Counted from the stretch's first letter, positions 17,701 through 27,578 are shown. The stretch is 62,292 nt of DNA from a virus (IMGVR_UViG_3300031787_000117:1-62292); one strand, 5' to 3'. The notes: generated from the letters alone by a model not told the origin. Numbers and translations: made by a program.

Positions 17701-20700
17701 GCTCCTGCTGCGCCTGAGCGTATTACTCTTGCTAAGTCATTCTTGAAAACTTTTCGAGACGGCAAAGGGTTTGCCAACATTAATGAGGCTCGGAGAGCTG
17801 CCGGTGATGTGCTCGGACGTAGGATTGAACCCGGCACTCCTGATGCGAAGCTGGTAGACGAGGCTGTAGAACTTGCTGGCGTGGTGTATGGCCGGGAAGT
17901 GGTAGAAAAAGAAGAATATACGGAAGACATTTATAACCGGCTTGTTGACTTTAATAACAAGCAGATGCCGACTCTTGGAGTTAGAGACAGCGTCAGTATT
18001 GCTAATCAAGCATACAGCACACCGTTGCCACTTGCTCACGCGGCAATTCAGTTATCAGGACTCTACGATAACGTTGACAACACAGTTTTAGAACCTACCG
18101 CTGGTCAGGGCGCATTACTTATTTTTACCGATGCAGATAAGGCAACGGTCAATGAAATTAATCCTGACCGAGTAGCGGCACTTAAATCCCAAGGGTTCAA
18201 GGTTAGCCAGCAAGATGCTGGGTCAATGAAATTTCAGCCCAAGTCTGTAGATGTAGTACTGACTAACCCTCCGTATGGAGAAGGCGAACAGACTTATAAC
18301 ATCGATGGATTTGAGACTAAGCAGCGTGATCACGCGATTGCGTTGAACGCGCTCACGGCTATGAAGGATGATGGCCGTGCTGTCCTGTTGATCGGCGGAC
18401 CAAATCGTTTGGATGAAGACTCGCGTCGGACTGCTTATCGCGGCAAGTCTAAGCGGGAGTTCTTTTACAAACTTTACAATGAGTACAACGTTGTAGATCA
18501 CTTCACGGTTGCGGGTGATCTATACGCTAAGCAAGGTACAACCTACCCCGTTGATATGATTGTTATCGACGGACGCAAGGCTAATGCAACTAAACGCAAC
18601 TTGCCTGCTGCGGCGCTGCCCCGGTTGATTACAACCTGGGATGAGCTACGAGGAGTTCTGGATGGCACAAACAATGACATGGGGCCCTTCCGGGGACGAG
18701 AGACGCCTCCTGGGGGCGATACAGGGGCCGAAGGGGCTGCGCCTCAACCCCCAGCAGCACCGCCTACAACTGGAGGTGCGGCTGAAGAAGCTGGCGGAGA
18801 AGGCAGACGACCGGGAACTGAAACAGGTGGAGAGCCTGCTGCACCAAGCGGGCCTGCTGGAGGTGCCGCTGGAGAGGGACGAGGTGCCGCTCCTGCTCCT
18901 GGCGGAGAACCCGGTGGTGAAAGACCTACTGGAGAAGCGGAGGGTGCCGGGGCCGGGACTGCCGAAGGTGCTGGAGAAGAACGACCCGAAGGCGGAAGAG
19001 GTGTACAACCAAGCGAGCCTGCTCCAGTGGATACAACCGCTGCTGCGGGGCCGGCTCGAGCACGACTGACGGAAGAGCAGACACAGCGTCTGCAGGTTCC
19101 GTATAACAACTTCTCTGGTAACAAATCAGTCAATACGCTGGTTGCTACCAACCACCTCACGCCTATTGAAGATGCGTTTGCCAAGTTACGTGAGAAGGTC
19201 GGCGACATTGATCAGTACGTGCAGAACAAACTGCAGTACACGCCGGAACAGTTTGCACAAGCTTTCTCTGCTGAGCAGGTAGAGGCTCTTGCTCTGTCGA
19301 TCTACAACATTGAATCTAATCGCGGATTCATCATTGGAGATCAGACAGGTATTGGTAAGGGCCGTGTTGTGGCCGGCATGATCCGCTATGCCATGTTGAA
19401 CAAAAAGGTTCCTGTGTTTGTTACACAGATGGCAGATTTGTATGGCGACATCATGCGCGACCTGCATGACATCGGAATGACTGATGTCCGTCCGCTGATG
19501 ACGGATAACAACAAGTCTGTGCCATTAGATGCCGAAGCATTGCAATGGTATGGCGAGAAACAAGAGATTGAGGCCGACATCACAGAAGTGCGTGAAGTAG
19601 CGGCTGATATTGCAAGTATTCAATTAGGCGAAAAATTTACAAAACTAGAAGGACAAGAACGAGACACTGCGCTTACTAAATTTATTAATTCGTCAACTGA
19701 TGAAGAAGTAAAAGAACTAAAAGAACAAATTGCTGAATTGCGAGCTTCTATTCCTGAGCGCCGCGGCAAGTTCCTTGATACGCCGGATAACAAACGGCAT
19801 GAGGCTGCGCTCAAGCAGATGATGGATAACAATTCACTGGGCAACTATGACGTGATCTTTACGTCATATTTCCAGATGACTCCTAAGAGTTCTGGTAAAC
19901 CAAAGCGCGATGAAGCTGGGCTTATGCGGTACCCAAAGCCAGAGCTTTACTTCCGGCATGAGTTCTTAAATCAATTCATTAATGAGAACGCCATGTTAAT
20001 CATGGATGAGTCTCATAACATCGGTAAACGATCTGGTGTGAATCAAGCTACGGGTCTTGGAAACATCGCTCGTGAGTACATTGACAAAGCGGGTAGCGTC
20101 TTTTACTCGTCTGCTACGTTTGCCAAGAACGTTGACGTGCTGGATGCGTACAACAAAACCGATATCGGCATGGCGTTCCCAGGGGAGCCCAATCGTCTAA
20201 TCAATGCCCTGTCGTCTATCCCGATGCAGCAAGCTGTGTCTGCGATGCTGGTTAAAGCAACACAGTATCTGCGTCGCGAACGGTCTTTTGCTGGCATCTC
20301 GTACACCAACGAGACGGTTGAAGTAGATCAGCAAGCGGCAGAAGATCTGTCTACTGCGATGCGCGACATCGTAAGATTTGACGAAATCAAAGCCAATTCC
20401 GTTCGTAATTTACAGGCTGACCTAGATACACAGGGCGAAGTGATGGAGGACGGTTCTATAGCCGCGCCTCAAGTCGAAGCCACGAACTTTACTAGCGTCA
20501 TGCATAACGTACTGGGTACGTTCTTACTGTCGCTCAAGTCTAAAGAAGCAGCAGACCTAGCTGTTGCCGCTATCCAGCGTGGGGAGAAACCAGTCATTAC
20601 GGTTTCCAACACCATGGAAATGTTTATTAAGGATTTTGCTGAGGGCAACAATCTCAAGATTGGTAATGTACTTGAGGCATCGTTTGCCGATGTTCTCGAG

Positions 20701-23700
20701 CGTTACCTTGAGAAAGTTCGAACGGTCAAGATCTCGTATCCTGACGGTCGCAAGTTGCCGCATTACCTGACTGATGAAGAGCTTGGCGATGTGGCGCTGT
20801 CGGCATATGAAGTTGCGCTAGATTTCATCCGGTCGATGGGTGAGACGTTAGATATTCCCATCTCGCCAATTGATGCAATCAAAGAACGCATCGAAGCGGC
20901 TGGGTACTCGATTGGTGAGATCACTGGCCGTGGTACCGTTGTTTCTACTAAAGATGGTGTTGCAAGATTAGCTCGCAGGAACAAATCTGAACTAAAAACC
21001 GCGGGTAAAAAGAACACCATTGCTAAGTTTAACGAAGGTCAGATTGATGCGCTGATCATTAACAGGTCCGGATCTACTGGTCTGTCTATGCATGCGTCGG
21101 AGAAGTTTGCTGATCAGCGTCGGCGCGTAATGATCCTGGCGCAAGCTGAACCTGACATCAACAATCACGTTCAGATGTTGGGTCGGATTAATCGTAGTGG
21201 CCAAGTGACCGAAGATGGTCGTTCTCCTGAAGGTAAGCCTGCTACGTTTGGCCTGCCGTACTACATCCAACTGTCGGCTAATGTTCCTATCGAGCTTCGT
21301 CCCGCGGCTGTGCTGGCTAATAAGATGGCAGCACTAAGTGCTAACACGACCGCCGGCAGGAAGACCGCTACTCAGGACGTTAAGACTCCGGACTTTATGA
21401 ACAAGTACGGGGATAAAGTTGCTGCAGAGGTAGTTGGCGGTTCAGACCTTAACGCGACATTGGGATTCCCGATTAAGTTTGACGAGAATCAGAATCCAAA
21501 AGTTGAAGGTGCGATGGCCAAAGTAACTGGCCGGATTGGGTTGTTGCCGCTTAAAGAACAGTCGGCGCTCTACAAACAGTTGATTGAGGAGTACAACAAC
21601 CAACTGGCGCTAATTGAATCGCTGGGGCAGAACGATCTTGAGGCGCAAGTTAAGCAGTTAGATGCCAAATTACTGGAAACGTTTGAGCTTCAAGGTGCAG
21701 ATCCTGGAACGGATAGCCCGTTTACAGCGCCGGTTATGTTGCATACAGTTGATGCCAAAAAGTTAACTAAACCTCTAAAATTTGAGCAGGTTCAAGAGTT
21801 AATAGCAAAAGCACTTAACGGAGCTGAACCAGACGCAAAACGTGAGCAGCAGATACAAGATTTTAAAGAGGCGGTTGATAAAGAAATTCAGGCGCTCAAG
21901 CAATCCCTGCCCAAGGATGCGACTGACGAGCAACGTGAAGTAGAAAAAAGACAAAGGTCCGAAAAAGAAGCCGCAATTAGTATTTTTAAAACTTATTTGC
22001 CTAGCATTTCAAGCGTTGTAAGTCTTAACAGCAAAGATGGTGTTGTGTATGGGGTAGTGATAGACGTAACAAAAAAAGGTCGAACAAAATCTGCTTCATC
22101 ACTTAGTGACTGGGAAGTCAGGTTTGCTTTGGTAAATGGAGCTAGTCAAACTATTCCATTGCGGCTTAGTCAATTAACTAATGTTAATGATCCTGACGCA
22201 ATATCTTTGAGCCCAGCAACAACGATGGGCGTACCCACGGAGGATGGCTCTGGAATTGAAGATATTCCTGTCATTAGGGCATTCGACCGTGGCCAAATTG
22301 GGACTCGTCAAAAGCGGTACATCATTACTGGTAATTTGCTTCGCGGAAAGCAAATTGCAGGGGGTGGCAATTTAGTCAGTTATACGGATGATCAAGGTAA
22401 CCTGCTTCAAGGGTTCCTGATGCCTGTTGGGTTTGATTACAAGAAGTTGGTTGCCCAACAGGCGGCAGCTATTACATCGCCCCAGGCTGCGCTGGAATTG
22501 GCAGATCTGGGTGGTACGGTTGTAGACAAGTTGCGCATGGGCGAGACGTTTGCGCTTAAGCGTAATCCTATTGCTCCGCAGTACTACACGATTGAAGTCA
22601 GTAAGGGTGGTACAGGCGGCAAGATTCATAAACAAACAAAAAACATTACCTTTACCTCTGTTGGCAACAAGATGCGGGCGAAGACAGTGCCGGCGGCTGA
22701 AGCAACAGAATTACTTACTAAAGTTCTTAGTAGTTCTGGGTACGACTTGGAATTGGTTGCAGATGTACGTGACCGTGATACCAAGAACATCATCGATGCT
22801 AGGAACAAACCCAGCAATCCGCCGCTGCAGTCTGTTGTCCCAATCCAGCCGGTTACTAAAGCCGCGCCTGTTCAGACTAAACGTCGCATCAAGTTCCTCA
22901 ACAAGCAGCATACCGATGGCGTAATCGGTGATACCGCGTTTATCGAGGGCGTGAAGACTGCTCTTGATAAAGCCGCACAAGTTGAGAAACCTGCAGCAGG
23001 CGAACGGGTACGCGGTGCTGACTACATCCGCGAACGTCTGCTCCGTGCTCGGCGTCAGGGGCTGCTGTCGGACAAAGGCGTTGAACTTGCGCTGTGGTTT
23101 ATTGGCCAGAATCCGGCGCTAGTTGATCAGCTTGGTATCAGTATCAGCACCAAGGCAGAAGCGGGTGTTGCTGGTGAGTACAACAGTATTGACCAGATCA
23201 TTCGTTTAGTTCCGCAAGTTGAGCAGGCCGACACGGCTGTTCACGAGATCCTGCATCACCTTGAGCGGATGATGCCGTCTGACATTCAGTCCGCAATCGG
23301 TACTGAGTGGCTGATGCAATTGACCGCGGCTGCGCGTCGAGCCACGACAGAAAGCGAACAGCAATACTTTGAGTTGTTGACTCAGTATCACTTTGGTTCA
23401 CCAGAGGTTGCGCCTGATCAGTTGCTGGCAACTGCGAAGGAGATGATCAAGAACGGTGATGTACCGGCGGATTACTACCAGTACATCAACCCGTCTGAGT
23501 TCTGGGCTGTTAACGGTTCAAGAATTGTTCAGAACCGGTTTGCCTACGGTGACTCTCTGATCTCCAGGCTGCAGCAGTGGCTCAAAGAGTTTGTTCAGAA
23601 GATCAAATCGATGTTTGGTTTGCCGTCTGATGCCACTGTGATCCGCGCGCTAGATAGTCTGGCTAAAGGTAACGGTGAATTCCAAACCGATACGATGCTG

Positions 23701-26568
23701 TTTGAGAGCGACATCAAACAGTCTGTGGTGCCCAGTCGTGAGAAGGTCATTAACACGGCACAGGAGTTCCTGCAGAAACGTAAACCGCTCAACCCGGCAG
23801 AGTTTGTTGGGGTGCCAGAAGAGTTCCTGGCTAAAGCTCAGCCGATTTACGCGCCGCAGCGGGCGACGATCATCGACAAGATCGCTGGGATGCGAGACGG
23901 GTTCTGGAGGCGTGTCGCTCAAGGTGTTGCCGATCAGTATCGAACCATCAAGGATTACAGCGAACGCGCATACATCATGGCGCGTATGTCTCGTACGGTA
24001 GACGGAGCACTCGAGGGCCTCCTGTTTAACGGCGAAGTATTTCTGAATGACGGCGCGTTAGACATCAAGCCCAAGAGCCAAGGGATGATGGACATCCTGA
24101 AGCCTATCGGCCCCGAGGTGGATCGATTCTTAATGTGGATCGCGTTGAATCGTGAAGCTCAACTGATGAAAACTGGTCGTCAGTCCAAGATCGAAGAGAT
24201 CGAGGATCTGATCAACGAACGTCAGTTGTTAGCGGAAGGTGATCTTAACGGTACACCGCGGATTGAGTTGTACATGAAAGCCCGTAACGAACTCAACAAA
24301 CTGAACAAATCGGTGTTGAGCGTTGCAATGACCCAGGGTTTGATTACGTCTACCGCTCGTGAGATTGAGAAGACTTGGCAGCGTACCGACCTGACTGATG
24401 ATCAGAAAGCCGCAAAGGTTTTGGATCTCGAGATGAACCCGGTCGGATATGAGCGGTTCTCTAATGACGTGTGGTACATCCCGTTCTATCGTGAGATGGA
24501 AGACGGTATGTTGTCCGCCGCCATGGATTCATCTGGCCTGCCCAATCAGTACTTCTCCTACAACATCAAAGGTGGCACCAGTCCATTTGGTGATTTGATG
24601 GAGAACATCGTACGCAACTGGAGTCATATCCTTTCTGCATCGATGAAGAACCGTGCTGCTGTTGAAACAGTCAATGCTGCGTTTGCTCAGGATGCAGCGG
24701 TACCGAGCCTAAAGGTTCAGTACATGTGGGAAAACGGCAAGGTATATCTGCGGTCTTCTGGAGAAATGGTTGGAGATGGATCGCTGCAAGGTTGGATGAC
24801 TGAGCGTCGCGACGGTGCTCAGAGCACAGTCAAGATCATGGTTGAGGGCATCCCAACCTACGTTCAGATCATTGATCCGATGTTGTTTGAGTCCATCTCG
24901 TCTATCGGGTACATGGGTCCGCAATCCAAGTTCGTTAGCGTGATGAAAGACTTCAAGAACATGCTGCAGTACGGCGTGACCTTGAGTCCTGCGTTTAAAG
25001 TTAGAAACTTGTTCCGCGACTCTATCCAGGCAATCGCGCTGGCCGGTGGAGATATGAAGTGGAACCCGGTAACCAACGTGTACGAAGGTTGGAAGGGGTC
25101 TGACAAGAGCAATCCCCGGTTCTTATCGGCCTTGGCTGGTGGCGCGATCTTTAACTTTGGATCGATCTACGAGGGCGATCAGGCGCGTCTCGTGAAGCGG
25201 TTGATTAAACAGGGCGTCAATCCTGACACCATCTTGACTTCCCCTGGCCAAGTTACAGAGAAGCTTTTGGCCGCGTGGAACAAGTATCAGGAGTGGGGTA
25301 ACAAGTCTGAAGCTGCCAACCGGATTGCTCTGTACAATCAGCTTCGAGAGCAAGGCAAGGATCACCTGACCGCATCGTTCATGGCGCGTGATCTGCTGGA
25401 CTTCTCAATGCAGGGCTCGTGGCCGGCGGTGAGGTTCCTGGCTCAGACTGTCCCGTTCTTCAACGCTCGCGTCCAAGGTCTGTACAAGCTTGGCCGGGAC
25501 GGTATCAGTCCTACCGTACGGGTGTTCTATAACTACATTACGGGCGCTGAAATCGAATTTAAGGATGAAGAACAAGCAAAGATTGATCGTAAGAAAGCCA
25601 CCGCGTTTACCACTGTGACTTCTGCTGTGGTCTTAGCTTCTCTGGCGTTGTACTTTGCCGGCAAGGATGACGAAGAGTTTAAGAAACGGGATGCTTGGGA
25701 TCGGGATAACTTCTGGTGGTTCAAGTTGCCCGGAATGGAGTACGCACTACGTATCCCGAAACCGTTTGAGATTGGCGCGTTTGGAACGATTGCAGAGCGG
25801 GTGGCGGAGCAGATCTTTGACGAAGAGGCTGAGGGTAAGCAGTTCGAGAACACGCTGCGCCGGATGATCTCGGATACGTTCTCGCTGAATCCGATGCCGC
25901 AAATGTTCAAGCCGCTGGTCGATCTGTACTCCAACAAGGATAGCTTTACTGGGGCGCCGATTGAATCCGCGGGTATGGAGCGGCTGTCCAAAGAGGAGCG
26001 GAAGACTGACAACACCAGTCCGCTGGCCATGGCAGTCAGTGGCATCTCTAACCTGTTCCTGCCTACCAAAGCTGAGATGTCGCCTGTCCAGGCGGAGTAT
26101 GCAATCAAAGCTTACTTTGGCTGGCTGGGTGGAACGATTGCCTGGGCATCTAAACACGCCATGTCGCCGTTCAACGAAGGGGCATACCCGTCAGAGAAAT
26201 GGGTGGACATCGCGAGTGTCGGGTTCATCAAGTCACTGCCGGCCACGCAGTCTGAGTACGTCACGTCCTTCTATGAGAACGCCAAAGGTATCAGCGAAGC
26301 GTTTGCTGACATGAGGCATTACGCAGCGATTGGTGACTCTGCCAAGGTCCAGGCGATCTTGGAAGAGAAGGGTGACAAGGTCGCGCTGGCTAAGCTCTAC
26401 GACAACACCTCGAAGCAGATGGCCAAGATTCGTCAGTACATCCGGATATACACGGAAGACACTTCCATGAGCGCAGAGGATAAGCGCGAGAACATTGATC
26501 GGATGAAGTTGCTGCTGATCGATCTGGCCAAGAATGCAGAATCGGTTAGGAAGTCAATGAAGCAGTGA
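14746..26568 (+). CDS. 3940-residue polyvalent protein: ART-like, MTase, SF2 helicase, peptidase, LPD38
   Basis: Domains in order. Residues 1-35 form a small beta domain common at the start of phage ejected proteins; 100-370 hold Ala/Gly-rich hydrophobic helices. An ADP-ribosyltransferase-like segment has YRG at 677-679 and GAGFYTT at 695-701. A conserved helical module lies at about 880-965. An N6-adenine methyltransferase-like domain has EPTAGQG at 1116-1122 and NPPY at 1174-1177. A Gly/Glu/Pro/Ala linker covers 1314-1440. A strawberry-notch-type SF2 helicase has Walker A GDQTGIGKG with Lys1538, DESH at 1754-1757 and QMLGRINRSG at 2143-2152. A peptidase-like HEILH lies at 2833-2837 with candidate third ligand Glu2918. 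The C-terminal 900 residues include an LPD38-like region (about 3390-3590) and a TM helix near 3620. The architecture matches polyvalent proteins (DarB-like), which are injected with the DNA and counter host defences. No frameshift seen. Confidence 0.88.
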   Translation: MPTFQVRGPDGYTYSIEAPEGTPQSVLQQAIAEQGASVREKAKERTVGEAFLRDPGAALTSGLGALVQFPAQLYALGTGDTETGLFQLGERIKKTGQGLKSPGLVAREYERARKIEEAERAGGQLPAFGVAFGETVKDPALISTFLAEQIPQLVVPFGAAKLGTAAGAARAAMAGRSLQEGAEIAARTGTAAAIGAGAIQQGADVGAQSFEEMYKELVQQGIDPDVAKQTALDRARAVGASALVISTLAQRLPGARTIEQTMARMPVAKSVREAAETGAGQRFMSQLESTRLGRGITGLLGESASEMVEEVGGKLASNIAMQTIKPEQSLTAGLGATAAMAAIGGGTLGGVFGLLRGAPAAEAPPEGGNVATPGAPPAGPVAPPSGVAPPSPPSAGAAVQTMVNQLPEDQQRELFRRLQEKVQGTPDQEPQTLGSTEEPAYQLLKAKFAAPAAPPTGAPPVTAPPTVTPPVEETKKVPAEKPTLEQSLQAVQDAQQQRDAATDEIRAIREKSQTLLDAKGRIPPEGSAKRAEWDSLNAQEQKLLQDKFGPADQKFRTETKNFTALFPDVDLRSELQKRQYASAEILSATPSGENTELRLFKNKSGMFGVGVYDQDAKQYLPEMTLWPNEQQARQQYDSQVSKLPPRQPSSGETVTPQPQAPAGVTEPTPPVTAPKVYRGQAVGAEFKGAADGNLGAGFYTTESEQAAKEFASRHKDGTVLRGELLATRVLDLDNLNKETINKLQSAIPRNAEGLAKYGWPADLLSDKNTRDNTTQDLQKIHNDLDRGTFNPRSLSYAIGDVNVDVLRAIYDAAGYDAVSRTGGALKSGTQYKEYVTFAEGAQKFETPTSPKPKVVKQEPKVPTVEVSEKPKVEVGANKIFTEEAAEKARELLRRKLGGGTVRSGIDPEIVQAGIQLAGYHIEKGARTFAAYARAMLADLGDIVKPYLKSWYMGVKFDPRAADLEGLDSSAAVEAADVDAILAETEAPAAPERITLAKSFLKTFRDGKGFANINEARRAAGDVLGRRIEPGTPDAKLVDEAVELAGVVYGREVVEKEEYTEDIYNRLVDFNNKQMPTLGVRDSVSIANQAYSTPLPLAHAAIQLSGLYDNVDNTVLEPTAGQGALLIFTDADKATVNEINPDRVAALKSQGFKVSQQDAGSMKFQPKSVDVVLTNPPYGEGEQTYNIDGFETKQRDHAIALNALTAMKDDGRAVLLIGGPNRLDEDSRRTAYRGKSKREFFYKLYNEYNVVDHFTVAGDLYAKQGTTYPVDMIVIDGRKANATKRNLPAAALPRLITTWDELRGVLDGTNNDMGPFRGRETPPGGDTGAEGAAPQPPAAPPTTGGAAEEAGGEGRRPGTETGGEPAAPSGPAGGAAGEGRGAAPAPGGEPGGERPTGEAEGAGAGTAEGAGEERPEGGRGVQPSEPAPVDTTAAAGPARARLTEEQTQRLQVPYNNFSGNKSVNTLVATNHLTPIEDAFAKLREKVGDIDQYVQNKLQYTPEQFAQAFSAEQVEALALSIYNIESNRGFIIGDQTGIGKGRVVAGMIRYAMLNKKVPVFVTQMADLYGDIMRDLHDIGMTDVRPLMTDNNKSVPLDAEALQWYGEKQEIEADITEVREVAADIASIQLGEKFTKLEGQERDTALTKFINSSTDEEVKELKEQIAELRASIPERRGKFLDTPDNKRHEAALKQMMDNNSLGNYDVIFTSYFQMTPKSSGKPKRDEAGLMRYPKPELYFRHEFLNQFINENAMLIMDESHNIGKRSGVNQATGLGNIAREYIDKAGSVFYSSATFAKNVDVLDAYNKTDIGMAFPGEPNRLINALSSIPMQQAVSAMLVKATQYLRRERSFAGISYTNETVEVDQQAAEDLSTAMRDIVRFDEIKANSVRNLQADLDTQGEVMEDGSIAAPQVEATNFTSVMHNVLGTFLLSLKSKEAADLAVAAIQRGEKPVITVSNTMEMFIKDFAEGNNLKIGNVLEASFADVLERYLEKVRTVKISYPDGRKLPHYLTDEELGDVALSAYEVALDFIRSMGETLDIPISPIDAIKERIEAAGYSIGEITGRGTVVSTKDGVARLARRNKSELKTAGKKNTIAKFNEGQIDALIINRSGSTGLSMHASEKFADQRRRVMILAQAEPDINNHVQMLGRINRSGQVTEDGRSPEGKPATFGLPYYIQLSANVPIELRPAAVLANKMAALSANTTAGRKTATQDVKTPDFMNKYGDKVAAEVVGGSDLNATLGFPIKFDENQNPKVEGAMAKVTGRIGLLPLKEQSALYKQLIEEYNNQLALIESLGQNDLEAQVKQLDAKLLETFELQGADPGTDSPFTAPVMLHTVDAKKLTKPLKFEQVQELIAKALNGAEPDAKREQQIQDFKEAVDKEIQALKQSLPKDATDEQREVEKRQRSEKEAAISIFKTYLPSISSVVSLNSKDGVVYGVVIDVTKKGRTKSASSLSDWEVRFALVNGASQTIPLRLSQLTNVNDPDAISLSPATTMGVPTEDGSGIEDIPVIRAFDRGQIGTRQKRYIITGNLLRGKQIAGGGNLVSYTDDQGNLLQGFLMPVGFDYKKLVAQQAAAITSPQAALELADLGGTVVDKLRMGETFALKRNPIAPQYYTIEVSKGGTGGKIHKQTKNITFTSVGNKMRAKTVPAAEATELLTKVLSSSGYDLELVADVRDRDTKNIIDARNKPSNPPLQSVVPIQPVTKAAPVQTKRRIKFLNKQHTDGVIGDTAFIEGVKTALDKAAQVEKPAAGERVRGADYIRERLLRARRQGLLSDKGVELALWFIGQNPALVDQLGISISTKAEAGVAGEYNSIDQIIRLVPQVEQADTAVHEILHHLERMMPSDIQSAIGTEWLMQLTAAARRATTESEQQYFELLTQYHFGSPEVAPDQLLATAKEMIKNGDVPADYYQYINPSEFWAVNGSRIVQNRFAYGDSLISRLQQWLKEFVQKIKSMFGLPSDATVIRALDSLAKGNGEFQTDTMLFESDIKQSVVPSREKVINTAQEFLQKRKPLNPAEFVGVPEEFLAKAQPIYAPQRATIIDKIAGMRDGFWRRVAQGVADQYRTIKDYSERAYIMARMSRTVDGALEGLLFNGEVFLNDGALDIKPKSQGMMDILKPIGPEVDRFLMWIALNREAQLMKTGRQSKIEEIEDLINERQLLAEGDLNGTPRIELYMKARNELNKLNKSVLSVAMTQGLITSTAREIEKTWQRTDLTDDQKAAKVLDLEMNPVGYERFSNDVWYIPFYREMEDGMLSAAMDSSGLPNQYFSYNIKGGTSPFGDLMENIVRNWSHILSASMKNRAAVETVNAAFAQDAAVPSLKVQYMWENGKVYLRSSGEMVGDGSLQGWMTERRDGAQSTVKIMVEGIPTYVQIIDPMLFESISSIGYMGPQSKFVSVMKDFKNMLQYGVTLSPAFKVRNLFRDSIQAIALAGGDMKWNPVTNVYEGWKGSDKSNPRFLSALAGGAIFNFGSIYEGDQARLVKRLIKQGVNPDTILTSPGQVTEKLLAAWNKYQEWGNKSEAANRIALYNQLREQGKDHLTASFMARDLLDFSMQGSWPAVRFLAQTVPFFNARVQGLYKLGRDGISPTVRVFYNYITGAEIEFKDEEQAKIDRKKATAFTTVTSAVVLASLALYFAGKDDEEFKKRDAWDRDNFWWFKLPGMEYALRIPKPFEIGAFGTIAERVAEQIFDEEAEGKQFENTLRRMISDTFSLNPMPQMFKPLVDLYSNKDSFTGAPIESAGMERLSKEERKTDNTSPLAMAVSGISNLFLPTKAEMSPVQAEYAIKAYFGWLGGTIAWASKHAMSPFNEGAYPSEKWVDIASVGFIKSLPATQSEYVTSFYENAKGISEAFADMRHYAAIGDSAKVQAILEEKGDKVALAKLYDNTSKQMAKIRQYIRIYTEDTSMSAEDKRENIDRMKLLLIDLAKNAESVRKSMKQ
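15843..15862. repeat. Dispersed palindrome, copy 2 (20 bp)
   Basis: Perfect 20-bp palindrome GGGTGGCAACGTTGCCACCC in a Pro/Gly-rich linker of the polyvalent protein, translated GGNVATP. Same core as the other six copies; flanks extend the symmetry by three bases on each side. Confidence 0.85.
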
Positions 26569-26815
26569 GGCGGGCTATCGTGATGTTGAGAGCGTCTAAC
26601 TCATCCATCTTTTTGATAGCCCACATTCTCCGCTGACCGTGCCAGCCCATCACCGCACCCTGGTGGCAATCTTTACAGAGAGCCACCACGGTGTATTGCC
26701 GGTGTTGTTTAATGTGATGGGCATCACTCGGGCCAGGAGCATCGCAGACGGAGCAAGGTAGTTCCTTTACTCGTCTGACGTGCTCCCGCTCTTTATCAGT
26801 AAGTGTATTGTTCAC
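26546..26815 (-). CDS. HNH-type nuclease, Ref/YbcO-like
   Basis: 89 residues. A zinc/HNH core is visible: CSVCDAPGPSDAHHIKQ, then LCKDCHQGAVMGWHG, i.e. C-x2-C, HH and C-x2-CH with a final HG. This matches small phage nucleases such as the RecA-dependent Ref and YbcO groups, which cut DNA during recombination. Last gene of the minus-strand early operon. Its 3' end overlaps the convergent polyvalent gene by 23 bases, leaving no intergenic terminator. Confidence 0.7.
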   Translation of the reverse strand: MNNTLTDKEREHVRRVKELPCSVCDAPGPSDAHHIKQHRQYTVVALCKDCHQGAVMGWHGQRRMWAIKKMDELDALNITIARLTASLTS

Positions 26816-27089
26816 TGGTTATCTCTTTCAGTTTCTGCTGGTAGTGCCTGAGCTTACCGGCGTCATCTGAATCTTTCCTGCCTTGGCGCATCGCGTACTT
26901 GATGATGTTGCCTTTTAGGAACCCCCGGAACTCTTCTGGGGTCAGCAAAGACTCCATCACTTCCCAAGGTTGAACCGTCATATCTTTGTAGTGTGTGCCG
27001 CCGACTTGAATGTCGTCTGCTTTCTGGTCTTCTTCCATGATTTCCATGATCTTCATTTTGTCTCGAATGACATCACCCAGGGTTACCAT
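26796..27089 (-). CDS. DUF3310 protein (T7 gp1.7 C-terminal-like)
   Basis: 97 residues. Residues 28-88 hold the DUF3310 signature: VGGTHYKDMTVQPWEVM, then FLKGNIIKYAMRQGRKD and a KLRHYQQKL helix. In T7 the related gp1.7 is a nucleotide kinase that acts on dTMP and dGMP, so a role in nucleotide metabolism is likely but unproven here. ATG 27089 is preceded by a strong AGGAG. Its 3' end overlaps the next gene by 20 bases. Confidence 0.82.
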   Translation of the reverse strand: MVTLGDVIRDKMKIMEIMEEDQKADDIQVGGTHYKDMTVQPWEVMESLLTPEEFRGFLKGNIIKYAMRQGRKDSDDAGKLRHYQQKLKEITSEQYTY

Positions 27090-27104
27090 TTAGCTTCTCC
27101 TAGT

Positions 27105-27578
27105 TCAATCATCATAGCCTCGTGCGTGAGGGTAGCTGGTTTGGAACGGGTTCGACGGCCAGACTGGTTTGATTGGGTCTGACTTTCGGATAACGACTTC
27201 AGGCCGATCAGGCTCAACGAGTCGGACTTCAACACGTTTGTCGGGAACGGCCACGGGCAGGGATGTTGATTGGACTTCCCAGATCGTCGTGCTGCGGATT
27301 CTTTTTTTGGTGAGCAAGCCTGCTGCATGTAGTTCCCTCAAGTATGTAGCGGATGTTGACTGAGCTAAAGAAAACCGGACGCTGATGTCATGGGCGGTCA
27401 CGGGTTTCTTGAGCTTTCTAATGTGCTCAAAAATTTTCAAAGCTTTGTCAGACAGCGGGTTCTTTTTCTGCATTCCCTCCAGCATTTCTTCTATCTGGTT
27501 CATCTCCGGTTCGATTGTTTCGCCCTGACGATATGCAAGGGTTAACTCTGACAACAGTTCAAAAAGCTTGGGATCCAT
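27105..27578 (-). CDS. Winged-helix DNA-binding protein
   Basis: 157 residues. Residues 43-100 form a winged helix-turn-helix: LSDKALKIFEHIRKL, VTAHDISVRFSLAQSTSATYL, LHAAGLLTKKRI, as in MarR-like or arsR-like regulators. The N terminus is a short helical region and the C-terminal 50 residues are Pro/Val-rich and probably unstructured. No ligand-binding domain. A role in controlling early or late transcription is inferred. Confidence 0.65.
   Translation of the reverse strand: MDPKLFELLSELTLAYRQGETIEPEMNQIEEMLEGMQKKNPLSDKALKIFEHIRKLKKPVTAHDISVRFSLAQSTSATYLRELHAAGLLTKKRIRSTTIWEVQSTSLPVAVPDKRVEVRLVEPDRPEVVIRKSDPIKPVWPSNPFQTSYPHARGYDD

Noticed and set aside
18641-19069. A 142-codon frame inside the polyvalent gene whose product looks like a normal helical protein with G/C-ending codons.
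   Set aside because: The main frame here is almost only Gly, Glu, Ala and Pro codons, which start with G or C. Read one base later these automatically give G/C-ending codons for Leu, Glu, Lys and Val, so the appearance is a by-product. It has no convincing start site.
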